Below, in pieces: positions 54,878-62,060 of a DNA stretch of 64,000 nt. Position 1 is the first letter of the stretch, and each line of letters opens with the position of its first letter. Position numbers and translations under genes: made by a program. Origin of the DNA: Vallitalea sp. (GTDB lineage Bacteria; Bacillota; Clostridia; Lachnospirales; Vallitaleaceae); contig JAOASG010000037.1 of NCBI GenBank assembly GCA_025210235.1, positions 1 through 64,000 of the forward strand. Direction: 5' to 3'. The notes under the pieces were generated by a model. The model ran no database searches and was not told the DNA's origin. It saw nothing but the letters and a program-made list of their open reading frames with translations.

Positions 54878-56650
54878 ATGGTTAATATAACAATAAATAA
54901 TAGAGAGTTACAAGTTCCAGAAGATATAACGATTATAGAAGCTGCTAGAATGAATGGCATTTTAATTCCTAATTTTTGTTACCTAGAAAATGTTCACAAA
55001 AATGGTTCTTGTAGAATATGCTCAGTAGAGATAGAAGGAGAAAGAACTCTTAAGGCTTCATGTATGACAAAAGTTAGAAATGGAATGGTAATATATACGA
55101 ACACCCCAAAGGTAAGAAAAGCAAGAAAGATTATTTATGAATTAATGTTATCTGATCATCCTAAGGATTGTTTAAGTTGCGATAGGAATAGACATTGTGA
55201 ATTTCAAGAGTTAGGAGAGTTATTAGGGATAACTGATAATACCTATGCGGGGGAAATGTCAATATATTACATAGATGATAATAATCCCTGTATTGTAAGA
55301 GATCTATCAAAGTGTGTTTTATGTAGACGTTGTGTAACTATATGTAATGAAGTTCAAGGAGTTGGAATACTTAATAATCAAAATAGAGGTTTTAGTACAT
55401 TCGTAGGACCTACAGAAACTTTAAATTTAAATGATATTAATTGTACTTATTGTGGTCAGTGTACAACAGTATGTCCAGTTGATGCTCTTAAAGAGAGAGA
55501 TTCCATTCAAGATGTATGGAAAATGTTAAATGAAGAAGGTAAAAGGGTTATTGTACAAACAGCACCTGCGGTTAGAGCTTCATTAGGTGAGGAGTTTGGG
55601 TATGAGCCAGGAACACTAGTTACTGGGAAAATGGCTGCTGCACTTCGAGAATTAGGATTTGATGATATATTTGATACAAATTTTGCGGCTGATTTGACAA
55701 TAATAGAAGAAGGAAATGAATTACTACAAAGACTTAGTAAATATTTGAATGGAGAAGATGTAGCACTTCCTATGATAACTAGTTGTAGCCCAGGATGGAT
55801 TAAATATATAGAAAATAGATTTCCAGAGCAATTGGCTCATTTGTCATCATGTAAGTCGCCACATATGATGTTAGGAGCAATTGCAAAGTCATATTATGCT
55901 GAAAAAATTAACGTACCTCCTGAAGATATTTATGTTGTTTCTATAATGCCATGTACTGCTAAAAAATACGAAGTTACTAGAGAGGAAATGTTACATGATG
56001 TAGACGCCGTTCTTACGACTAGGGAATGTGCTAAAATGATTAAGAGTGCGGGTATTGATTTTAGAAATCTTGAAGATAGTAAATTTGATAATCCCCTTGG
56101 TTTATCAACTGGTGCGGCTGATATTTTTGGTACTACTGGTGGTGTTATGGAAGCAGCAATAAGAACTGTTTTTGAAATTATTACTGGTAATGAATTGCCT
56201 TTCGATAATCTTCATGTAAAAGATGTAATGGGGCTTAAGTCAATAAAAGAGTCTGAAATATTTATTGAAAAAACTACTGATGAATACAAAGCTCTTGAAG
56301 GGCAAACTGTTAAGGTGGCGGCAGCCAGCGGGTTAGCTTCAGCTAAGATACTTCTTCAACAAATAGAAGATGGTGTTTCTCCATATCACTTTATAGAGAT
56401 TATGGCGTGTCCTGGTGGATGTATTAGTGGTGGAGGACAGCCAAGATTAACAGATGAAAGTGTAAGAGAAAAGAGAATGAATGCTATTTATAGAGAAGAT
56501 GAAGGGAAAAATTTAAGAAAATCTCATGAAAATCCATTTATTCTTAAACTATATGAAGATTATTTGGGTGAGCCTCTTGGACATAGGTCCCATGAATTAT
56601 TACATACTCATTATGTGAAGAGAGGGCTTTATAATGAACTTGTGAAATAG
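54878..56650 (+). CDS. hydA: [FeFe] hydrogenase catalytic subunit
   Basis: A 590-residue H-cluster enzyme for hydrogen production or uptake. In order: [2Fe-2S] ferredoxin domain (NFCYLENVHKNGSCRIC, residues about 30-75), His-ligated [4Fe-4S] (HPKDCLSCDRNRHC, about 95-110), two [4Fe-4S] clusters (CVLCRRCVTIC and CTYCGQCTTVCP), then H-cluster motifs L1 TSCSPGW near 301, L2 MPCTAKKYE near 356 and L3 EIMACPGGCISGGGQP near 506, and a small-subunit-like C-terminus. L1 has Ser where the best-studied enzymes have a second Cys (TSCCP). AGGAGG precedes the ATG. Maturases HydEFG are not in the window. Confidence 0.96.
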   Translation: MVNITINNRELQVPEDITIIEAARMNGILIPNFCYLENVHKNGSCRICSVEIEGERTLKASCMTKVRNGMVIYTNTPKVRKARKIIYELMLSDHPKDCLSCDRNRHCEFQELGELLGITDNTYAGEMSIYYIDDNNPCIVRDLSKCVLCRRCVTICNEVQGVGILNNQNRGFSTFVGPTETLNLNDINCTYCGQCTTVCPVDALKERDSIQDVWKMLNEEGKRVIVQTAPAVRASLGEEFGYEPGTLVTGKMAAALRELGFDDIFDTNFAADLTIIEEGNELLQRLSKYLNGEDVALPMITSCSPGWIKYIENRFPEQLAHLSSCKSPHMMLGAIAKSYYAEKINVPPEDIYVVSIMPCTAKKYEVTREEMLHDVDAVLTTRECAKMIKSAGIDFRNLEDSKFDNPLGLSTGAADIFGTTGGVMEAAIRTVFEIITGNELPFDNLHVKDVMGLKSIKESEIFIEKTTDEYKALEGQTVKVAAASGLASAKILLQQIEDGVSPYHFIEIMACPGGCISGGGQPRLTDESVREKRMNAIYREDEGKNLRKSHENPFILKLYEDYLGEPLGHRSHELLHTHYVKRGLYNELVK

Positions 56651-56656
56651 ATGTTA

Positions 56657-56674
56657 TACCATATCCGCTAGGCT
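56657..56674. repeat. Fragment of the dispersed palindromic element
   Basis: TACCATATCCGCTAGGCT is identical to 45253-45270, the right end of the full element. It starts 6 bases after the hydA stop codon; the left arm is missing, so it is a remnant or a half-site. Confidence 0.75.
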
Positions 56675-56775
56675 ATTGGAATTACTTTTCTTGCATAGAT
56701 TATTATTTTTTTGTTTAAAATATATAGTATTGGATTTTGATTTTTTATCTAGTATAAGAGAAGGAGAAAATAATA

Positions 56776-57843
56776 ATGAAGCAAGTAAGGATGGCAGTTA
56801 TTGGAACAGGTATGGCATGGGATAGATTACATCTGCCTGCTATACAGGAATTAGGAGATAAGTATAAAATTGTAGCTATGGCAAATCCTACAAAGGATAA
56901 GCTAATTAAAGCAGCAGATAAAATTGGATTGAGTCATGATAATACTTATCAAGATTATCATGAAATGCTTAAAAGAGATGATATTGATGTTGTAAATGTT
57001 GTTGTGCCTATAAGTCTTAACTATATTATATCTAAAGACGTAATTAATGCGGGTAAAAATCTTATATGTGAAAAGCCTCTTGCTCCAAATATGGATCAAG
57101 CAATTGATTTTGTCAAACTACAAAAAGAAAAAAATGTTAAAGTAATGATAGCAGAAAATTTTCGATATAATGAAGAGAATAATATAATAAAAAATTTAGT
57201 TAAAGAAAATAAAATAGGAGATATTTTATATTTTATTAAAAATAATATAACTAATTTTGAACAAGATATGATTGGGAATACTTTTGCAGCAAAAGAGTGG
57301 AGACAACATCCTGAATTTCAAGGAGGTATGATTTTAGATGCTGGGGTTCATGATATAGCTGGTCTTAGATATATCTTTGGCGAGGTAGATAGTGTTTCTG
57401 CATTTGGTAGCCCAGTTGGGCACGAATACGCACCTTATAATAATATTAATTGTAATATATTATTTAAGTCGGGTGTAGTAGGGTACTATGTATATTGTTC
57501 AAAAGGTAAAGAAGCACAGAAGCCTTCTATTGGGCTTAGAATTATTGGTACAAAAGGCATGATTTATTTGGAAGAAAAAACTTGTGGAACAATTAATGTC
57601 TTTTATAATGATGGTGGACATGAAGCTATACATTATACACCAAAGAGAGGGTTCTTTAATGAATTTGCTAATTTTTATGAGGCTCTTGTTAATAATCAAA
57701 AAATAGAGGTCACACCTTTGGTTGAGTTTGGGGATACAAAACTTATTTTTGCTATGCTTAAATCAGCGGATACAAAACAAGTTATTCATATTGAAGAAGG
57801 ATATAAATTTATAACACATGTTAATTCTAATCAATTAGTATAA
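56776..57843 (+). CDS. Gfo/Idh/MocA-family NAD(P)-dependent oxidoreductase
   Basis: A 355-residue dehydrogenase, probably acting on a sugar or cyclitol. The N-terminal Rossmann domain begins VRMAVIGTGMAWDRLHLPAI (an atypical dinucleotide motif GTGMAW), followed by the family EKPLAPN motif near residue 97 and the C-terminal beta-sheet domain with MILDAGVHDI. GAAGGAG precedes the ATG. Neighbouring genes give no clue to the substrate. Confidence 0.88.
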   Translation: MKQVRMAVIGTGMAWDRLHLPAIQELGDKYKIVAMANPTKDKLIKAADKIGLSHDNTYQDYHEMLKRDDIDVVNVVVPISLNYIISKDVINAGKNLICEKPLAPNMDQAIDFVKLQKEKNVKVMIAENFRYNEENNIIKNLVKENKIGDILYFIKNNITNFEQDMIGNTFAAKEWRQHPEFQGGMILDAGVHDIAGLRYIFGEVDSVSAFGSPVGHEYAPYNNINCNILFKSGVVGYYVYCSKGKEAQKPSIGLRIIGTKGMIYLEEKTCGTINVFYNDGGHEAIHYTPKRGFFNEFANFYEALVNNQKIEVTPLVEFGDTKLIFAMLKSADTKQVIHIEEGYKFITHVNSNQLV

Positions 57844-57860
57844 TTGTCAAAAATCCATGC

Positions 57861-57893
57861 AGGCATACTAATTTGTAAGTAATTAGTATGCCT
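57861..57893. terminator. Terminator-like hairpin between convergent genes
   Basis: AGGCATACTAATT (57861-57873) pairs perfectly with AATTAGTATGCCT (57881-57893), 13 bp with a 7-base loop. No T-run follows on the plus strand, so termination efficiency is uncertain. Confidence 0.5.
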
Positions 57894-57988
57894 ATTACCA
57901 AAGTGGTGATAAACACATATATTTTTATTCTGCAAAGCCTTATAATTAGCTTATCTGCATAGAATATTAATGTGGTAAAGTTGAGTTG

Positions 57989-58198
57989 TTAATTAATGCT
58001 TTCGTAAGTAAAAATTTCTTCAATAGTAACATTAAATACTTTTGCTATATCAAATGCTAATTTAATAGATGGATTATACTTTCCACCTTCTAGTCTAACT
58101 ATAGTTTCTCTACGCACATTTACTTTTTTTGCTAATTCATCTTGTGACATATTAGCTATTAATCGATATCTTTTTAATTGAGTTACTAAAGTACTCAT
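57989..58198 (-). CDS. Cro/C1-type HTH regulator
   Basis: A 69-residue single-domain XRE-family DNA-binding protein: QLKRYRLIANMSQDELAKKVNVRRETIVRLEGGKYNPSIKLAFDIAKVF. ATG 58198 has AGGTG 6 bases upstream; a GTG three codons earlier lies in that site. It follows a 33-residue membrane peptide gene, in an operon behind a promoter overlapped by a palindrome that it may bind itself. Confidence 0.92.
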   Translation of the reverse strand: MSTLVTQLKRYRLIANMSQDELAKKVNVRRETIVRLEGGKYNPSIKLAFDIAKVFNVTIEEIFTYESIN

Positions 58199-58207
58199 AT
58201 TAATCAC

Positions 58208-58309
58208 CTAATCTTTCATAATAGGAAAATTATTTGTAAATATTCCAAGGACACCAACAAAGCCTAAGACAGAAATAAGACATAAAGGATTAAACTTAAT
58301 ATTTTTCAT
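58208..58309 (-). CDS. Small hydrophobic peptide encoded with the HTH regulator
   Basis: A 33-residue frame beginning MKNIKFNPLCLISVLGFVGV with one hydrophobic helix (about residues 9-24) and an AAAGGAG site 7 bases before the ATG. The stop is 9 bases before the regulator start, so the two are co-transcribed. The sequence resembles the N-terminus of longer small membrane proteins (DUF3796-like, from memory) that accompany such regulators, so it may be a shortened version. Function unknown. Confidence 0.65.
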   Translation of the reverse strand: MKNIKFNPLCLISVLGFVGVLGIFTNNFPIMKD

Positions 58310-58323
58310 TTTAAAACTCCTTT

Positions 58324-58360
58324 GTGATATATTTGTAACTTTATATGACAAATATATCAC
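58324..58360. promoter_or_regulatory. 13-bp palindromic operator candidate
   Basis: GTGATATATTTGT (58324-58336) and ACAAATATATCAC (58348-58360) are perfect inverted repeats with an 11-base spacer. The upstream arm covers the -10 box of the minus-strand promoter, a usual place for autorepression by small HTH regulators. Confidence 0.7.
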
Positions 58361-58379
58361 TTTAAATTTTGTTTGTCAA
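58351..58379 (-). promoter_or_regulatory. Promoter of the small peptide/HTH operon
   Basis: On the minus strand: TTGACA (58379-58374), 17-base spacer, TATATT (58356-58351). Confidence 0.8.
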
Positions 58380-58452
58380 TGAAAAATATTCCATGATATA
58401 ATAAAATAAGTACTAGTTTTGCAATTACCTAATAAATGAAAGGAAGAAGATA

Positions 58453-59412
58453 ATGAAAATAGTTATTTTAGATTCAAATACACTTGGAGATGATCTTGAT
58501 TTATCAATATACAATAAGTTAGGAGATGTAGAGGTTTTTGGTTTTACATCCAAAGATGAAGTCATAGGAAGAATTAAAGATGCTAATGTTATAATAACGA
58601 ATAAAGTAGTTCTTAATGAACATAATTTAAAATATGCTATTGATTTAGATTTAATCTGCTTAACAGCTACAGGAACAAATAATGTAGACAAAAACTACAC
58701 TAATGATCGTGGAATTGTTGTATCAAATGTAGTAGGATACTCAACAAATAGTGTAGCACAGCATACTTTTGCAATGTTATTTTATTTGTATGAAAAATTA
58801 TCGTATTATGATAAATATGTAAAATCAGGGACTTATATAGGAGATAAAATATTTACCCATTTTGATAGAAAATTTAATGAGTTGGAAGGGAAAAAATGGG
58901 GAATTATTGGACTTGGAGCAATTGGTAAAAGAGTAGCGGTTATAGCAAAGAATTTTGGATGTGAGATTAACTATTACTCTACATCAGGTAAAAATTCTAA
59001 TGATGAATATAATAGAGTTGACCTTGATACATTACTTAAATCATCTGATATAGTTTCTATTCATGCACCGCTTAATGAAAATACAGATAATTTGATTACA
59101 TATAATGAACTATCTAAAATGAAAAGATCATCTATTATACTTAATTTAGGAAGAGGAAGAATAATTAACGAAAAAGATCTTTCAAAAGCTCTTAACGAAA
59201 ATTTAATTGCTGGAGCAGGTCTTGATGTCTTAGAATGCGAACCTATTAATGCAGATAATTTATTGTTAAATATAGAAGATAGTACTAAATTATTGATTAC
59301 ACCACACATTGCTTGGGCAAGTATTGAAGCTAGGAATAGAGTGATTCAAGAAGTAAAAGAAAATATTCAGGCCTTTTATAAAGGTGAGCCTAGAAATGTT
59401 GTTAATGAATAA
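58453..59412 (+). CDS. D-2-hydroxyacid dehydrogenase (NAD-dependent)
   Basis: A 319-residue D-isomer-specific 2-hydroxyacid dehydrogenase. The NAD site is GIIGLGAIGKRVA near residue 152, the substrate arginine region LNLGRGRIINEKDL near 230, and the catalytic histidine in ITPHIAWAS near 285. Family members reduce glycerate, glyoxylate or 2-ketoacids; which one here is not evident. AAAGGAAG precedes the ATG, and a terminator follows. It is divergent from the peptide/HTH operon. Confidence 0.92.
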   Translation: MKIVILDSNTLGDDLDLSIYNKLGDVEVFGFTSKDEVIGRIKDANVIITNKVVLNEHNLKYAIDLDLICLTATGTNNVDKNYTNDRGIVVSNVVGYSTNSVAQHTFAMLFYLYEKLSYYDKYVKSGTYIGDKIFTHFDRKFNELEGKKWGIIGLGAIGKRVAVIAKNFGCEINYYSTSGKNSNDEYNRVDLDTLLKSSDIVSIHAPLNENTDNLITYNELSKMKRSSIILNLGRGRIINEKDLSKALNENLIAGAGLDVLECEPINADNLLLNIEDSTKLLITPHIAWASIEARNRVIQEVKENIQAFYKGEPRNVVNE

Positions 59413-59443
59413 GAAGTAACTGTTAATTACTTCTTAGAATTTT
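59411..59443 (+). terminator. Terminator of the hydroxyacid dehydrogenase gene
   Basis: AAGAAGTAA (59411-59419) pairs with TTACTTCTT (59427-59435); AGAATTTT follows. Confidence 0.65.
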
Positions 59444-59518
59444 AAAGGAAAGTTCTATATTTAGTAGCAAAATGGAAATGACAGGATTTCTTATTTTTAT
59501 AAATGGATTAATATAATT

Positions 59519-60316
59519 TTAAGTTATAGTTTTTAATGATAAAATTTTATCTGATATTTTTATAGACTTATAAATTACTAAATAATTTTTTGAATCAATT
59601 TCGCATATATAATTTTTAGTATAATTTTTATTCAATATATTATTTGCTAAAATAAAATCTACAGCTTTATTATAAGCAATAGCAGCTTCGATTTCTGTTT
59701 TGTAAGTACCTATTTTATAATATCCATTAATATTTATTTTTGAGATATATAAGTTTTTGTTGTTTTTTATTTTTCTTTCTACGCCGTAAAACTTATTAAT
59801 TATAACAACATTATGATACCTTAGATTAGTACAATCATTATCCTTAAAATAATAATCTTTACCTACAACAGCAAAGTTTTTGATGCCAAATCTAGATAAA
59901 ATATTTATTTGCATTCCATAGTCATTAACAAATAAGTAACCATTTTTTTTGAATATTTTGTGATTAGAGTAATAGAATAAATCATCTACATCAAAGATTA
60001 ACTCAGTATCTCTATTAATATAGTAAGAAAAATAATATTTATGAAGATATATTGGGTTTTTAATATAATGACCAGAATCTCTGTAATTAATTAAAATAAC
60101 CCATTTTTCAAAACGTATAACATAATTTTCTTCATAATCTTCTATTTTTTTATTGCTATATAATAGATTTTGAGCTTCTATATAAGCATTATGAGCATTT
60201 AGCTGATTGTTATAGCTTCCTAAGCTAATATGCTTACCAAGATAAGTAATGGAAGATTTATAATATATCTCGCCGTTTTTTTTGGATGTTTTATATACGC
60301 CTTTTAATTTAGTCAT
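59519..60316 (-). CDS. AP2-like / degenerate HNH-like / AP2-like protein
   Basis: A 265-residue protein that I read as three parts. Residues about 6-52 and 192-232 both look like the AP2/ERF-type DNA-binding fold: GKHISLGSYNNQLNAHNAYIEA and YKIGTYKTEIEAAIAYNKA match its LG-x-(Y/F)-x-T-x2-EA-A-x-AY pattern. The middle (about 105-185) follows the layout of HNH homing endonucleases (a VDD-start, a KIFKKNGYLFV strand, then NLRYHNVVIIN where NLR is conserved), but the D-H catalytic residues are not present. AAAGGAA precedes the ATG. Perhaps a domesticated homing endonuclease acting as a DNA-binding protein. Lysine, tyrosine and asparagine are abundant. Confidence 0.6.
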   Translation of the reverse strand: MTKLKGVYKTSKKNGEIYYKSSITYLGKHISLGSYNNQLNAHNAYIEAQNLLYSNKKIEDYEENYVIRFEKWVILINYRDSGHYIKNPIYLHKYYFSYYINRDTELIFDVDDLFYYSNHKIFKKNGYLFVNDYGMQINILSRFGIKNFAVVGKDYYFKDNDCTNLRYHNVVIINKFYGVERKIKNNKNLYISKININGYYKIGTYKTEIEAAIAYNKAVDFILANNILNKNYTKNYICEIDSKNYLVIYKSIKISDKILSLKTIT

Positions 60317-60714
60317 AAGATAATAATTCCTTTGCTTAAATTTACAAAAAATGTATAATGTGATAAAATATGGATAACATATAAATTATAGGGGTATGTA
60401 ACTCTACATAAATTCGGTAAAGGTTACTGAAAAGGTCATCTTTAATACAATGAGTAAAAGATGAGTAAATTATAATTATATTATATTAATTAAATAAAAA
60501 TAATACAATAAAAAAAAGAAAATCATGGAAATAACAAAATATGCATATAATTACTAACAAAATTAGATTTGGGGTTTTACACAAAAATAATCTATAATTT
60601 GTAAATATAACCAAAAAATATTGAAAATCCTAATTCGAAATATCATAATTACACTAAAAAATATAGTTAATATTCTGAAAAAATTAAAAAAGTGACAAAA
60701 CAGATAGAAGTTAG
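60317..60714. other. Gene-free region with three successive hairpins
   Basis: Three adjacent short hairpins occur: TATGTA/TACATA (around 60395-60410), TTCGGTAA/TTACTGAA (around 60413-60431) and TCATCTTT/AAAGATGA (around 60437-60464). They lie upstream of the AP2/HNH-like gene on the minus strand or could belong to a small plus-strand RNA. The rest, to 60714, is AT-rich with no frame that I would call. Confidence 0.4.
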
Positions 60715-60743
60715 TTGACATATTATGTAAGTTTTACTATAAT
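60715..60743 (+). promoter_or_regulatory. Full-consensus promoter of the cell-wall hydrolase gene
   Basis: TTGACA (60715-60720), 17-base spacer, TATAAT (60738-60743). The leader of about 125 bases holds two long hairpins: ACAAGC/GCTTGT (60751-60786) and ATTTCATAATT (60797-60807) with AATTATGAAAT (60839-60849). Confidence 0.85.
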
Positions 60744-60877
60744 CGCTATGACAAGCAAATGTTAAGATATTATTAAACGCTTGTTAAATAAATTCGATTT
60801 CATAATTAACATAAGTGTTTGGCTTATATGGATAAATAAATTATGAAATTGTCTATGGTTAAATAAGGAGAAAGATT

Positions 60878-61714
60878 ATGTTTAAAGTAAAAAATCTTCT
60901 AAGAGACATATTTTCTTCAATAAAGCATTTATCAAAAAAAGCATACACAAATGGATTAGTTATAATCACAGGATGTATGGTATTAGCGGTACTTTATCTA
61001 GGTGTTAATGGATTTATTGGCACTCACACTAACATTAATTCAGTATCGGCTTTGGAAGATGATATGGAAGAAGAAATGGATATTTCTGATGAAAACTCTA
61101 TTGAAGATGAAGAAAATGTTGATCAACTTAATTTAGAGACTTTTGTATGCGTTGGAAATATTAAAGAGCTTTTAGTGACAAAGCAAGAAAGTATTAACCA
61201 AGGTCAACAAATAAGTGACACTAGTAATATAGCTTTTAAAGCAATGAAAGAGCCGGAAGAAAGTAGTGAGAAGAAAGAACTACATACGGCTAGTTATAAA
61301 GCTAAAGAAAAAGAAAGTAATTTAGTTAGTCTTTCTGCAAAAGACTATGAAGCTTTAACTAAAATTGTTGAAGCTGAAGCAACTAATGAAGATTTAATTG
61401 GGAAAATATTAATAGTAAATGTAGTAATGAATCGAGTAAAAAGTTCTAATTTCCCTAATAACATTTATGATGTTGTACATCAAAAGATTAATGGGAGGGC
61501 TCAGTTTTCTCCTATAGATGATGGAAGATATTATAAGTTAAAAGTATCTAACAGTACAAAAAAAGCAGTTGAAAGAGCTTTTAACAATGAAGATTATTCG
61601 CAAGGAGCTATGTATTTTGTAGCGCGTTCTCTAGCATCTTCAAATGCTGTAAGCTGGTTTGACAAAAACCTTACAAAAGTTTATCAGCATGGGGTACACG
61701 AATTTTTTAAATAG
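60878..61714 (+). CDS. SleB-like cell-wall hydrolase, membrane anchored
   Basis: A 278-residue protein. A basic start and a hydrophobic helix (about 28-46) anchor it or form a signal sequence; an acidic, low-complexity linker (DDMEEEMDISDENSIEDEEN) follows; the C-terminal 120 residues are a Hydrolase_2/SleB catalytic domain with LTKIVEAEATNE (probable catalytic Glu), NVVMNRVKSSNFP, GRAQFSP and YFVARS...SWF. The fold cleaves peptidoglycan; in spore formers it often acts in cortex lysis, but housekeeping paralogues exist. GGAGAAAG precedes the ATG. Strong promoter and terminator. Confidence 0.92.
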   Translation: MFKVKNLLRDIFSSIKHLSKKAYTNGLVIITGCMVLAVLYLGVNGFIGTHTNINSVSALEDDMEEEMDISDENSIEDEENVDQLNLETFVCVGNIKELLVTKQESINQGQQISDTSNIAFKAMKEPEESSEKKELHTASYKAKEKESNLVSLSAKDYEALTKIVEAEATNEDLIGKILIVNVVMNRVKSSNFPNNIYDVVHQKINGRAQFSPIDDGRYYKLKVSNSTKKAVERAFNNEDYSQGAMYFVARSLASSNAVSWFDKNLTKVYQHGVHEFFK

Positions 61715-61738
61715 ATAATTTTTATATAGATAATATTA

Positions 61739-61772
61739 GACAATCTTTTATAGGTTGTCTTTTTGTTTTTTA
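61739..61772 (+). terminator. Terminator of the cell-wall hydrolase gene
   Basis: AGACAATC (61739-61746) pairs with GGTTGTCT (61754-61761) with one wobble; TTTTGTTTTTT follows. Confidence 0.85.
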
Positions 61773-61792
61773 ACCATTTTTAAAATACAGTA

Positions 61793-61827
61793 CTGCTTAC
61801 TAATACTAATGTAAGTGGTTTTTTTTG
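61793..61827 (+). terminator. Second, adjacent intrinsic terminator
   Basis: ACTGCTTAC (61793-61801) pairs with GTAAGTGGT (61812-61820) with two wobbles, followed by T7. It comes only 20 bases after the previous terminator, with no gene between. Confidence 0.75.
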
Positions 61828-62060
61828 TTATATTAGAAAATTATCATAATCTACTAGAAGACAATGAAATATTTAGGATTTAGATGTGTACGTTAAAATA
61901 TAAATTTTCTTAAATATATTTTATTATGTCGTGTTAATGTCGTTATGAGTCATGTTAGTATTATTTTAAGTTAAACATTAAGTTAATCATATGTTTGACA
62001 ATATATATTAATTACGTACGTAAATGATAACATATTAAAATAATTTAGGAGGATTAGGAT
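61828..62060. other. Leader region of the tail-like gene
   Basis: Contains TTGACA at 61995-62000 but no properly spaced -10 box. The 12-base palindrome TTACGTACGTAA at 62012-62023 lies where a -10 region would be and may be a regulator site. AGGAGG stands before the next start codon. Confidence 0.5.
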
